A DNA stretch of 64,000 nt, from positions 1-64,000 of the forward strand of contig DBML01000004.1 of the NCBI GenBank assembly GCA_002298915.1. The letters run 5' to 3'. This DNA is from Clostridium sp. UBA699 (GTDB lineage Bacteria > Bacillota > Clostridia > Clostridiales > Clostridiaceae). Both the position numbers and the translations under genes were made by a program. Each line of letters opens with the position of its first letter. Position 1 is the stretch's first letter. Below the pieces are notes generated by a model. The model was not told where the DNA came from, did no database searches, and was given only the letters and a program-made list of their open reading frames with translations. Positions 24,503 through 32,503 of this stretch are shown here, piece by piece.

Positions 24503-24679
24503 TTAATCCTCCTCCCTATAGTAATCTGCAAAATATAATACTTTTGGCTTCTCGAATTCTCTGTACTGTGCTGATATATGGCTTATTCTTTTCTGACAAT
24601 CCACTGCCCTGGCATCCCCCATCCTCTTCACGAAGGCTGCCTTCATTCTCTTCTCATATTCTTTATGGTTAAATCTCAT
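24503..24679 (-). CDS. 58-residue hypothetical protein
   Basis: The protein begins MRFNHKEYEKRMKAAFVKRM and is charged and helical. The ATG at 24679 follows a GGGGAAG site; an in-frame upstream start at 24718 is less well supported. It is the first gene left of the iteron-like region. Confidence 0.55.
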   Translation of the reverse strand: MRFNHKEYEKRMKAAFVKRMGDARAVDCQKRISHISAQYREFEKPKVLYFADYYREED

Positions 24680-25081
24680 GGTAATCACTTCCCCGATCAT
24701 TATTAAGGACTCCCGCACATGATCCTCATGATTACCCTTCCTTTCAAATATTCAGTTTTTGTTTCTTTCTTTAATTGCATGTTTGATTTTTAGTTTTAGT
24801 GGATTTAGTGATTTTCATACCCGAAAATCCACTGACCTCAAACCGTTGGCGTTCTAAGACTTAAAAGCATTTAGTGCGTTTAGTGGACTTTTTTTGAAAT
24901 CCTTATAATTATTTTTATTTGTTTTATTTCAGTTTTTAATTTATCTATTTCTTTCTTATAAAATACTTTACAGAACTTATATATCACTAAATCCACTAAA
25001 CCTATCTCGTCCCTTGATATGACTGGTCTGACGCTGGTGGATGGCGATTCACTAATAGTCACTAAAATCAATGAAAATCCA
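24680..25081. other. candidate replication origin with TTTAGTG iterons
   Basis: This AT-rich gap after the primase-helicase holds at least nine copies of TTTAGTG or close variants. Four are on the plus strand (24795-24812 two copies, 24871-24888 two copies), five on the minus strand (24984-25000 two, 25049-25086 three). The two sets point toward each other around a very AT-rich core at 24895-24980. This is the layout of an iteron origin bound by a phage or plasmid initiator. An open frame at 24880-25071 has no ribosome site and is not called. Confidence 0.6.
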
Positions 25082-27523
25082 CTAAAACCCGTAATTCTTC
25101 TTCAAACCGATATAATGGGACAGTCCGTTGTATACTGAAATGCTTATTCCGTGCTTTGTCATCCTGTCTTTAATATTCCTTTTGCTTACGCCTATACCGT
25201 CATTCTCAAGTCGAGTCCAGTTCCAGTAATCATCCTCGAATTCTGTCTTCTTGATTCGGTCCTTCTTGTCCCTGGTGACGGTATAGTTCATGCACAGGAA
25301 CTTATAAATTGTATCGTTCATCTGCTTGTATTCCTCGTTCGCGCTTTGTGCCGCTGTACTTCTTGTAAATCTGAAATTCTTAGCTCTTAGCCTGTTCAGT
25401 CCTTCCAGAGCCCAAAGGAATATGCCTTCCTTCTCCGGAAGAAAGAGCTTCTCGACTATGTTCTTTATCCTCTGGCCTTCCGGTATAACGTTGTCACAGG
25501 GAAGAATGATGAACCTGTCATACACATGCTCCCCTTTGTCATCAGAAAAATAAGGAAGGTCGTTGCAGCTGATCAGCACTCCGCACCTGGGATGATATGA
25601 GAAAGTTTGCTTTCCTTTGAACTCAATAGGTATCGTCCCGCCTCCTGTCAGCGCTTTGAATGTGGAGCTGTCCTGCATGTTCATTGCGGTCTGGTCATCA
25701 ATAACAAGCATCCGCTTTCCGTACAGATCGCTTGTTGCGAACCTATCTGCCAGCTTTTGAATCGGTGTTGTGCATATGAATTCTGTTCCCAGGAAGTCTA
25801 TCAGCAATTTCAGCAGCTGAGTCTTCCCGGTGTTACCTACCGCGCCCCAGAGTACTAGGCACTTCTTAAGATTACTCATATCTATGTTGGACAAGGCCAC
25901 CCCGAAGAACTCCTGCAGTACTGCCGCCTTCTCGCTGTCTCCGTCTGTCAGAGTATCAATATACTTAAGCCATTCCTCAGGTTCCTCCGCATCCGGGTTA
26001 TACTCACAATTTATCTGAATTGTGGTCTTGAGATCAGGATCATGCTCCTGGAGCTTTCCTGTCCTTACGTTGTACAGGCCATTAATCATATTAATATAGT
26101 TCTCATCCGTGTCCAGCTCTTCGAAGCTCACGCACTTAACATCCGTCACTAGCTCCTTATATGTGTTCTCCCAGTGGTTCGGAGTCCTTATGCTCTCCGG
26201 GATGTACCCTTTTATCCTACCTTTCAGCTCACTTGGAGATATCCGCCTGTAGCATCCCCGCTCATACCAGTATAGTATGTCATTCTCAAGGCCCTGTTTC
26301 CTGACCACCATGTAATGGCTGCTGTCTCTTATATGCCTGGCCAGTAGTCCAGTGTTAACCTTGAGGCCGTTCTTTGTGGGTATGAGGTACTTTGCCGCTG
26401 CCTCTTTCCTTTCCTCAACTTCTTCATTCGTGAACTCGCCCTCAACAGCTGTAAACTCATCCTTCAGGAGCTCCGAAAGGGTCTCGCTGTCTTTTCCCGC
26501 AAGCTCCATCATCATCTTGAATGAAGGGTAATTCTCCGGTCTTGTATTGCTTCTTACAATCCCTGCATCTTGATCCCCGAATAGATGCAGCCTCACCAGG
26601 TCGAAGGCGTTGCACTCGATTCCACTTACAGGGTCTGTACTGTGATTCGAAAAGCTGAACTTGTCATCGTATATCACTACTCCGTTATATCCGCTGCCCT
26701 TGATGTAGGTATAGCGCCCAGGCACAGACTCGCTGTACACATCAGAAAGGAATTTATCGATAGCCTTCGAGATTGGAAAGTACGCCCTATTGAAGGCTCC
26801 TATCATTCCCGGCTTCTCCAGCGGGTCCGCCTGTTTATTTGCGGTGTTGATTCTATCCGCTGTTCCTTTTCTCTCCCTGCTGCTCCTTGGCCACTTCTCG
26901 ATATCCTTCCACCCAGGGCCGAATTCACTGAGTACCTTGTCAGGATCCAGCCACTCAGCATCCTGATATTTGAATACATACTCCCCGTCCCTCGGACTGC
27001 TCTGCCAGTACATGAGGCGATAATGCTGGTATGTTGTATCGTCGAATATTTCGATATCGAACTGACTCGCAACAATCCTGGCCAGCGCCTCGTATTCCTC
27101 AGGAGTAACAGCTCTCTTCAGCGGGATAATCAGCCTGTACCTCGGGTAGTCTTCCTTCCTGTGGCTGTGAGTTGAATATAAGCAGCACGCATATTCGAAC
27201 AGGAATGTTATTTGGGTTTCCCATATGTCCTTGCTACCATAATCAATATCCAGTGTGATCAGGTGCCGGCTCTCGACAGTTTCTTTTTTCCTAGGACCGT
27301 TCTGCTTCAGCTTCCCGCCAACAAAACCGCCTACCTCTCCTTTTATCTTGTCCCTGTCGGCCTTTGACATTGCCTGGTATTCGGCTACTGTTTCGGAGCT
27401 GTATTTCGGTTTGCTTAAACCATCGAGGAATTCTGACCATCTTATACTTTTATTCTTCCAGTTAATTGATGTGCAGCTCCTGCCACATGCAATAACGAAC
27501 AGCTCATCATATTGTATTTTCAT
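25082..27523 (-). CDS. phage/plasmid primase-helicase (D5/P4 type, SF3 helicase)
   Basis: This 813-residue replication protein has an N-terminal part with LITLDIDYGSKD and YRLIIPLKRAVTPEEYEALA, as in primase-like N-terminal domains, a D5_N-like middle, and an SF3 helicase: Walker A GAVGNTGKT near residue 558, DLYGKRMLVIDDQ as Walker B region, and GVLISCNDLPYF as motif C. It probably opens the adjacent iteron region and unwinds DNA, perhaps also priming. The start at 27523 follows GGCAGGTG. The ring helicase implies the element can replicate itself when excised. Confidence 0.9.
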   Translation of the reverse strand: MKIQYDELFVIACGRSCTSINWKNKSIRWSEFLDGLSKPKYSSETVAEYQAMSKADRDKIKGEVGGFVGGKLKQNGPRKKETVESRHLITLDIDYGSKDIWETQITFLFEYACCLYSTHSHRKEDYPRYRLIIPLKRAVTPEEYEALARIVASQFDIEIFDDTTYQHYRLMYWQSSPRDGEYVFKYQDAEWLDPDKVLSEFGPGWKDIEKWPRSSRERKGTADRINTANKQADPLEKPGMIGAFNRAYFPISKAIDKFLSDVYSESVPGRYTYIKGSGYNGVVIYDDKFSFSNHSTDPVSGIECNAFDLVRLHLFGDQDAGIVRSNTRPENYPSFKMMMELAGKDSETLSELLKDEFTAVEGEFTNEEVEERKEAAAKYLIPTKNGLKVNTGLLARHIRDSSHYMVVRKQGLENDILYWYERGCYRRISPSELKGRIKGYIPESIRTPNHWENTYKELVTDVKCVSFEELDTDENYINMINGLYNVRTGKLQEHDPDLKTTIQINCEYNPDAEEPEEWLKYIDTLTDGDSEKAAVLQEFFGVALSNIDMSNLKKCLVLWGAVGNTGKTQLLKLLIDFLGTEFICTTPIQKLADRFATSDLYGKRMLVIDDQTAMNMQDSSTFKALTGGGTIPIEFKGKQTFSYHPRCGVLISCNDLPYFSDDKGEHVYDRFIILPCDNVIPEGQRIKNIVEKLFLPEKEGIFLWALEGLNRLRAKNFRFTRSTAAQSANEEYKQMNDTIYKFLCMNYTVTRDKKDRIKKTEFEDDYWNWTRLENDGIGVSKRNIKDRMTKHGISISVYNGLSHYIGLKKNYGF

Positions 27524-27556
27524 TGCTTCACCTGCCTTCTATCCTATGGCTGACTT

Positions 27557-27784
27557 TTACTCGGCCAATTTCCTCAACTTCCCATACTGCTGCGTCTCTT
27601 CATCCGGTTGAATGTTTGCGAGGGCCATGTTCCTCAGGGCCTCTTCAACCAAGTCCTGGTCATAGATATATCTATTACCTGATTTAATGAAAGGTAGGTT
27701 TCCACCCTTTGTCATTCTTCTCAGCTGATAGTCTGTTAGGCCTGTTACTTCCGCGAGTTCCTTGATATACATCTTTTTTCCCAT
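27557..27784 (-). CDS. excisionase-like HTH protein
   Basis: This 75-residue protein has the short MerR/Xis HTH: MYIKELAEVTGLTDYQLRRM followed by KGGNLPFIKSGNRYIYDQDLVEEALR. AAGGAGG is 10 nt before the ATG. It lies between the Cro-like gene and the primase in the leftward early operon, the usual place for an excisionase or replication regulator. Confidence 0.82.
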   Translation of the reverse strand: MGKKMYIKELAEVTGLTDYQLRRMTKGGNLPFIKSGNRYIYDQDLVEEALRNMALANIQPDEETQQYGKLRKLAE

Positions 27785-27801
27785 TATTCTTTAACCTCCT
27801 T

Positions 27802-28005
27802 CTAAACTAAATCTTTTACCTTTACGTGTAATGCTTTTGCGATTTTCCCTACTGTTGTCGGATTCGGGTCGATATATCCTTTTTCTATCCTGTTTATTGT
27901 GCTCACGGCCACACCTGATAGTTCTGATAGCTCTCTTACAGTAATCGCTTCCTGTGCTCTCGTCATAATTAATTTTTCCTTATCAATTTTCAAACTTTCC
28001 ACCAC
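27802..28005 (-). CDS. Cro-like XRE-family HTH regulator
   Basis: This protein of about 67 residues has a complete Cro/CI HTH (ITVRELSELSGVAVSTINRI, then EKGYIDPNPTTVGKIAKAL). GTG at 28005 or TTG at 27996 gives the family-like start LKIDKEKL; an ATG at 27966 would trim it to 54 residues. It is the first leftward gene facing the repressor, so it probably plays the Cro role in the lysogeny-type switch. Confidence 0.82.
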   Translation of the reverse strand: MVESLKIDKEKLIMTRAQEAITVRELSELSGVAVSTINRIEKGYIDPNPTTVGKIAKALHVKVKDLV

Positions 28006-28036
28006 CTTGTCTAACGTTTCGTTAATCTTTAATTTA

Positions 28037-28110
28037 ATCTTACATTAAATATTTGTTAGTGTCAATCTATTATTTTTAAGTTTTTATATACAATATGTTA
28101 GTGTTATAAT
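28037..28110. promoter_or_regulatory. divergent switch promoters with shared TGTTAGTGT operators
   Basis: Leftward: TTGACA (28060-28065, complement) and TAAGAT (28037-28042) with exactly 17 nt between. Rightward: TATAAT at 28105-28110, 22 nt before the repressor GTG. TGTTAGTGT occurs at 28053-28061, touching the leftward -35, and again at 28096-28104, touching the rightward -10, as expected for repressor operators. Confidence 0.75.
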
Positions 28111-28132
28111 ATAATGAAGTAGAGGTGATACG

Positions 28133-28561
28133 GTGGAAATCGGAGGAAACATCAAGAAATTCAGGATTAATAAAGGACTAACACAAAAAGAGTTAGCAAA
28201 TAAACTTGGAGTTACAGTAACAACGATTCAGAACTATGAGAATAACAGGAGAAAACCTGACTTCACTGTGCTTGACAACATCGCGGAAATATTAGGCTGC
28301 AAGCTCTTTGATTTACTTGGGGTTGTTGAGCCAGAATTAGTGACAGTCGAACCGGCAGAACATTTCCTTGAACAGTATATACTTACCCTCGGATATGACA
28401 TCACGGGTGATCCGGCCGAGGGATACCTGGCTATTAAAACCTCCTCAGGTACTTATGAGATTACTGGGTCCGACCTTCAGGAGCTACGCAGTAGCACAAA
28501 GTCTTTTGTAGAATTCAAGCTCCACGAGATCATAAACAGGTCCCGAAAGATAGGAAAATAG
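28133..28561 (+). CDS. CI-like XRE-family repressor
   Basis: This 142-residue protein has an N-terminal HTH (IKKFRINKGLTQKELANKLG, then VTVTTIQNYENNRRKPDF) and a C-terminal strand-rich domain around YLAIKTSSGTYEITGSDLQEL that I do not recognise. There is no Ser-Lys LexA-type protease. It starts with GTG at 28133 after AGAGGTG. Orientation opposite to the Cro-like gene and 22 nt from a TATAAT box makes it the probable maintenance repressor. It is followed by the integrase after 30 nt, so both may share one message. Confidence 0.85.
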   Translation: MEIGGNIKKFRINKGLTQKELANKLGVTVTTIQNYENNRRKPDFTVLDNIAEILGCKLFDLLGVVEPELVTVEPAEHFLEQYILTLGYDITGDPAEGYLAIKTSSGTYEITGSDLQELRSSTKSFVEFKLHEIINRSRKIGK

Positions 28562-28591
28562 TCACTATTAACATATAAAGAGGTGAATCAT

Positions 28592-30046
28592 ATGCCCGAT
28601 ATAGAAAAGCGAGGAGAAAACTCCTACAGGCTCACGGTATCATGTGGGCATGACAACACAGGAAAGCAGATCAGGAAGCGCAAGACAATAAACCTGGCAC
28701 ATATAAAACCAGAAAAACAGATGGACGAGGCCACGAAGCAGCTGCACCTCTTCCAGGCAGAAGTCGAGAGAGGCACATTCCTGGACGGAGGGAAGCTGTC
28801 CTTCGGGGAATTCATAGACAGATGGCTCGCAGACTACGCAGAGCCGACGCTTGCACCTAAAACCCTGTACGAGTACAAGGGGAACATAAGAAGGATTAAG
28901 ACAGCCCTGGGCCACATAAAGCTCAACAAGCTGCAGCCCAATCACCTTGTGGGATTTTACAACAACCTCAGGGAGGACGGCATCCGGCTTGACAAGACTT
29001 ATGCACCTAAGGAAGGTTTCGCTGATGAGCTCCTGGGCTCCCGCGGTCTTACAATAGACGACTTGAAGGACAGGGCCGGTGTATCTGCGCAGACTATAGC
29101 CAAGCTGAAGCTGGGCGAGACAGTATCACAAGCCACAGCGGCGAAGATATGTAAAGCCCTCAACCTTCAAGAACAGACCCTGTTCGATATAGCTGGCAAG
29201 CCCGGCGGTCTTTCCGAGAGATCCATCCTTCACCACCACAGACTCATATCGAGTATATTGACTTGCGCTGTGCAGTGGCAGCTCATCCTGATCAGTCCAG
29301 CTGCCAGGGTGAAAGCACCAAAGGTGGACCGCAAAGAGGCAAAGCACTTCTCTATAGAACAGACGGAGTATATCCTGGAGCTGCTGGAGGACGAGCCGCT
29401 GAAGTACAGGACTATGTTGACGCTGGCCATCTATGGCGGCATGAGGCTGGGAGAGCTCGCAGCTCTTCAGTGGAGCGACATAGACACGGAGAAGGGAACC
29501 CTGAAGATTAACAAGGCCTTGCAGTACATCCCCGGTGAGGAAACCTTCGTCAAGAACACGAAGAACAAGAGCAGCGACCGCCCTGTGTCCCTTCCCGGAT
29601 CCGTCATTGCGCTGCTGAGGGAGTATAAGCTCTGGCAGAACGCGAAGAAGGCTCAGATGGGCAACCTGTGGCACGAGGAGGGTTTCCTGTTCACTACTTT
29701 TGATGGTAGAAGGATTTACCCTGGCACTATCAGCAAGTGGTCCCTAAACTTCCTTAGACGCCACAATGAGGCTGTGATGAACGATGAGACTATCCCGGAA
29801 GATAAGAAAGAGGCATACCTGCTGCCGGAGAATAACTTCCACAGCATGAGGCACACCTCAGCTTCCATCCTGATCAACCAGGGTGTTGACACAATAACAG
29901 TATCGAAGCGCCTCGGCCATGCCAGGACCTCAACCACGACCGACATATATGCACACCTTTTGAAGGATTCTGACCAGGCCGCCGCTGACAAGCTGGAGAA
30001 TGTGCTTACAAAGAAAAAGAAGGGTAAGGAACGGGAGGCCGAATAA
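28592..30046 (+). CDS. int: tyrosine recombinase (integrase) with an inserted Cro/CI HTH domain
   Basis: This 484-residue integrase has an arm-binding N-terminus (residues 1-60), a core-binding SAM-like domain (about 68-130), and a catalytic domain with Arg285 in GGMRLGELAAL, HSMRHTSAS (HxxR), the GHARTSTT region and the nucleophile in DIYAHLL. Between core-binding and catalytic domains, residues 150-202 form a Cro/CI-type HTH (LTIDDLKDRAGVSAQTIAKL then ATAAKICKALNLQEQTLFDI). The ATG at 28592 follows GAGGTGA; a GTG at 28583 lies in that site. It should recombine the 53-bp tRNA-Arg att site. Confidence 0.95.
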   Translation: MPDIEKRGENSYRLTVSCGHDNTGKQIRKRKTINLAHIKPEKQMDEATKQLHLFQAEVERGTFLDGGKLSFGEFIDRWLADYAEPTLAPKTLYEYKGNIRRIKTALGHIKLNKLQPNHLVGFYNNLREDGIRLDKTYAPKEGFADELLGSRGLTIDDLKDRAGVSAQTIAKLKLGETVSQATAAKICKALNLQEQTLFDIAGKPGGLSERSILHHHRLISSILTCAVQWQLILISPAARVKAPKVDRKEAKHFSIEQTEYILELLEDEPLKYRTMLTLAIYGGMRLGELAALQWSDIDTEKGTLKINKALQYIPGEETFVKNTKNKSSDRPVSLPGSVIALLREYKLWQNAKKAQMGNLWHEEGFLFTTFDGRRIYPGTISKWSLNFLRRHNEAVMNDETIPEDKKEAYLLPENNFHSMRHTSASILINQGVDTITVSKRLGHARTSTTTDIYAHLLKDSDQAAADKLENVLTKKKKGKEREAE

Positions 30047-30086
30047 TTTCAAGCAATATCGTTACTTTCAAGAAGGAGCTATACAG

Positions 30087-30776
30087 ATGAAAAATAAATC
30101 TGGAATCACAAAGATAATAGAGGGGTATAATAAAAATCCTGTACTTAAGGGTCTTTCGCAGATATTACCTTATGGGATCGGCTCGGGGGTTGATGCAGTT
30201 TTGGCAACAACCTTACAAAATATTCACAGCAAAAGAAAGAAGGAGTTTTTTGATGAGCTCTCGAGCGGAGATATTGAATTGACTTCTGACCTTTTGGAAT
30301 CAGAAGACTTTTTGCATTGCTACTTTGCTACTGCCAAGTATGCTCTGAATTCAAGAAGGAAAGAAAAAATCATGATGTTTGCGCGATTACTAAAATCGGC
30401 AACTCTTGATAATAGTTTTTCATGTACTGATGAATACGAAGAATATCTGAGCATATTAGATGAGTTATCCTTTCGAGAATTAAGCATTTTATATAAACTC
30501 CATCAATTTGAATCCAATTATCCTCAATTGGATGGCGAAACTGATATTGATAGAGCTAATCGTTTTTGGGACCTGTTTTTAAAAGACTTGATTGAACAAC
30601 TCGGAATATCTGAAAAGGAAATCGATTCACTTTTGATAAGACTTACTCGAACGGGATGTTATGAGAAGTGCGTGGCTTTCATGGGAACAACCAAAGTGGG
30701 CAAGCTTACTCCGACTTTCTATAAGTTAATTAGGCTAACTCAAGGAAATGATATTTTCGTCAATTTAAACCATTAA
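30087..30776 (+). CDS. AT-rich cargo gene of unknown function next to attR
   Basis: This 229-residue protein starts at the ATG with AAGGAG 8 nt upstream. It has a Gly/Ala-containing hydrophobic segment (GLSQILPYGIGSGVDAVLAT, about residues 21-40), then charged helices (IHSKRKKEFFDELSSGDIEL; RRKEKIMMFARLLKSA), and a C-terminal part with a possible winged-helix-like ISEKEIDSLLIRLTRTGCYE. The general pattern resembles membrane-anchored helical proteins found among phage cargo genes, but I cannot name a family. Base composition is clearly more AT-rich than the integrase. Its place between int and attR suggests an acquired defence, exclusion or toxin gene; this is inference only. Confidence 0.65.
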   Translation: MKNKSGITKIIEGYNKNPVLKGLSQILPYGIGSGVDAVLATTLQNIHSKRKKEFFDELSSGDIELTSDLLESEDFLHCYFATAKYALNSRRKEKIMMFARLLKSATLDNSFSCTDEYEEYLSILDELSFRELSILYKLHQFESNYPQLDGETDIDRANRFWDLFLKDLIEQLGISEKEIDSLLIRLTRTGCYEKCVAFMGTTKVGKLTPTFYKLIRLTQGNDIFVNLNH

Positions 30777-30803
30777 GCAAGAGTATACTTTTACAAATAG
30801 CGA

Positions 30804-30837
30804 AGAGCAGGAGGCCTGAAAAACCCCTGCTCTTTTG
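30804..30837 (+). terminator. rho-independent terminator
   Basis: AGAGCAGG pairs with CCTGCTCT and is followed by TTTTG. It ends the rightward repressor-integrase-cargo transcript. Confidence 0.85.
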
Positions 30838-30918
30838 TTGCATTTTGTGGTGTATAATCGCTGTATATTATATGAATAAACCCCAAATAAACCCCAATTC
30901 AGTTTAAACCCCAAATAT
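30838..30918. promoter_or_regulatory. right-end arm region with integrase arm-site candidates
   Basis: AAACCCCAA occurs three times (near 30878, 30889 and 30906). The block 30879-30898 is identical to 14379-14398 at the left end. These sites lie between the last element gene and attR. Confidence 0.5.
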
Positions 30919-30956
30919 CCAAAAAACACAAAACCCCGCAACCCTTAAGATCGCGA

Positions 30957-30960
<4 letters not shown>
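30919..30960 (-). terminator. terminator of tRNA-Arg
   Basis: On the minus strand CCTCGCGA pairs with TTGCGGGG and is followed by TTTTGTGTTTTTT. A copy with compensating changes lies at 14171-14209 beyond attL, and a degraded copy at 13266-13310. Confidence 0.75.
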
Positions 30961-31041
<81 letters not shown>

Positions 31042-31183
31042 AAACTATTTACCTTAACTATTCTATTACATTCCTGCCCGCTTGTCAACCCCGGCTCAAA
31101 TTTTCATTTTTTCAAAATATTCGCAATTAGCACCCGGATTGTAGTATAATATTATCAAACAAACAATCAGGAGGTGGATCTAT

Positions 31184-31504
31184 ATGATGAACGAACTTAA
31201 AAGATTATTCCTTGCAGCAGTCGGTTCTGCAACGGTAACTTATGAGAAGGCCTCTAAGATAGTCGACGAGATGGTCGAAAAGGGAAGGCTAACCGTAGAC
31301 GAAGGCAAAGAGCTCACAGAGGAGCTTAAGAAAACCCTGCAGAGCAAGAAGGAAGGGATCATGCCAATAACGAAGGAGGATCTCAAGGAGATATTGGGCG
31401 ATATGAACTTCGCCACAAAGGACGACCTCTACGAGATAAAGGAAAGGCTCAACAGGATCGAGGACACCTTCGACACGATGGAAAAAGAGAAGTACGAGGA
31501 ATAA
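31184..31504 (+). CDS. phasin-like small helical protein
   Basis: This 106-residue protein has the pattern LKRLFLAAVGSATVTYEKAS, then VDEMVEKGRLTVDEGKELTE, as in phasin-family or related proteins of Firmicutes, followed by a coiled-coil tail. A TATAAT box at 31145-31150 precedes it, and AGGAGG lies 9 nt before the ATG at 31184 (a second ATG follows directly). It is a host gene just outside attR. The exact role is not known. Confidence 0.75.
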   Translation: MMNELKRLFLAAVGSATVTYEKASKIVDEMVEKGRLTVDEGKELTEELKKTLQSKKEGIMPITKEDLKEILGDMNFATKDDLYEIKERLNRIEDTFDTMEKEKYEE

Positions 31505-31507
31505 AAA

Positions 31508-31545
31508 AACACTGCCCCGGCGCTACGGCCGGGGCAGTCTCATTT
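31508..31545. terminator. bidirectional rho-independent terminator
   Basis: ACTGCCCCGGC pairs with GCCGGGGCAGT. A seven-T tract follows in the leftward direction and CATTTT in the rightward, so it ends both the phasin-like gene and the hydroxyproline operon. Confidence 0.9.
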
Positions 31546-31560
31546 TAACCAAAAGGGCTG

Positions 31561-32127
31561 CTACCCTTTCTTTTTGAAGCAGGCCGGCACGTTCACCTCA
31601 AGGAACTTCACCAGCTTGTTCGTGTTGTTCTGCCAGTTGTGAGGAATTTCAGATTCGTAGTGCGCGGAATCGCCCGGGAAAAGGTCCTGCTGCTCCCCGT
31701 TTATCGAAAGCGTCAGTATCCCCTCCAGCACGTATATGAACTCCTCGCCTTCATGGGAGTAGGTGTCGACGGGCTCGTCGCTGCTGTTCGGCAGAAGCTC
31801 TATGAGCCTCGGCAGCATGTCCTTGTCGCCTATGTCGTTGGTGAGGTGGTACATTATGAAGCCGGCGTCCTGCACCTGGTAGACTTCCTTCTCGTAGCTC
31901 CTTAGGACGTACTTCTTTTTCCTCCTCGGGTTTGTGAAAAAGTAGGAGAGCTCCACGCCAAGCGCCTCCGCGATCTTTGCAAGCGAGTCAGTCGCTACTG
32001 CGCTAATACCCCTCTCCACCTGCGACAGGAATCCTATGGAAAAATCCGTCCTCTCGCTCAGCTCCTTCAGAGTCATCTTTTTGCTGTTTCTAAGTTTCTT
32101 GACTTTGCTACCTACGTCGATGTTCAT
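31561..32127 (-). CDS. XRE-family regulator with C-terminal cupin domain
   Basis: This 188-residue regulator has an HTH (VKKLRNSKKMTLKELSERTD, then SIGFLSQVERGISAVATDSL) and a cupin ligand-binding domain (EEFIYVLEGILTLSINGE, then FPGDSAHYESEIPHNW). HTH-cupin regulators commonly sense a small metabolite of the pathway they control. The ATG at 32127 follows AGGGGGA. It is the last gene of the hypE-hypD-proC-ppnP operon and probably controls it, responding to a hydroxyproline or proline intermediate; this is inference. Confidence 0.88.
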   Translation of the reverse strand: MNIDVGSKVKKLRNSKKMTLKELSERTDFSIGFLSQVERGISAVATDSLAKIAEALGVELSYFFTNPRRKKKYVLRSYEKEVYQVQDAGFIMYHLTNDIGDKDMLPRLIELLPNSSDEPVDTYSHEGEEFIYVLEGILTLSINGEQQDLFPGDSAHYESEIPHNWQNNTNKLVKFLEVNVPACFKKKG

Positions 32128-32210
32128 GCTATCCCCCTGGTTCAAATAAAATAGACGCATAGACTATGTCCACACGTCTATTTTAGCACATTGAAATTGA
32201 TTCTTGAATA

Positions 32211-32492
32211 TTATTTGTAGAGGCAGAGGTATGCGGTGTCGGTCTCTACCACAGCGTTGAACTTCTGGTTTGCTTCGACCTCGAACCTATCGCCTTTTGA
32301 GTAGAGCTTGAATCCGTCCTCGCCGGGAAGCTTCACCTTCATGCCTCCGCTGACCATTATCATGGTCTCATGCTTGGATGTTCCGAACTCGTATTCGCCA
32401 GGAGCCATCACTCCTACTGTCGCCTCTCCGTCTTCACCGTTGAAGGCTATCGAAACGACGTCTCCATCGAAATAAGTGTTGCATTTGAACAT
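32211..32492 (-). CDS. ppnP: pyrimidine/purine nucleoside phosphorylase PpnP (DUF1255 cupin)
   Basis: This 93-residue single cupin aligns along its whole length with E. coli PpnP: NTYFDGDVVSIAF, the central ATVGVMAPGEYEF, and the end DTAYLCLYK. PpnP splits nucleosides with phosphate into base and pentose 1-phosphate. GGAGGG lies 6-7 nt before the ATG. It sits between proC and the HTH-cupin regulator, an unusual neighbour for proline metabolism, so a different in vivo substrate is possible. Confidence 0.88.
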   Translation of the reverse strand: MFKCNTYFDGDVVSIAFNGEDGEATVGVMAPGEYEFGTSKHETMIMVSGGMKVKLPGEDGFKLYSKGDRFEVEANQKFNAVVETDTAYLCLYK

Positions 32493-32503
32493 GGATATCC
32501 CTC

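Noticed and set aside
24880..25071. A 63-codon open frame in the iteron region.
   Set aside because: It starts with TTG without a ribosome site and consists of the repeats and AT-rich core.
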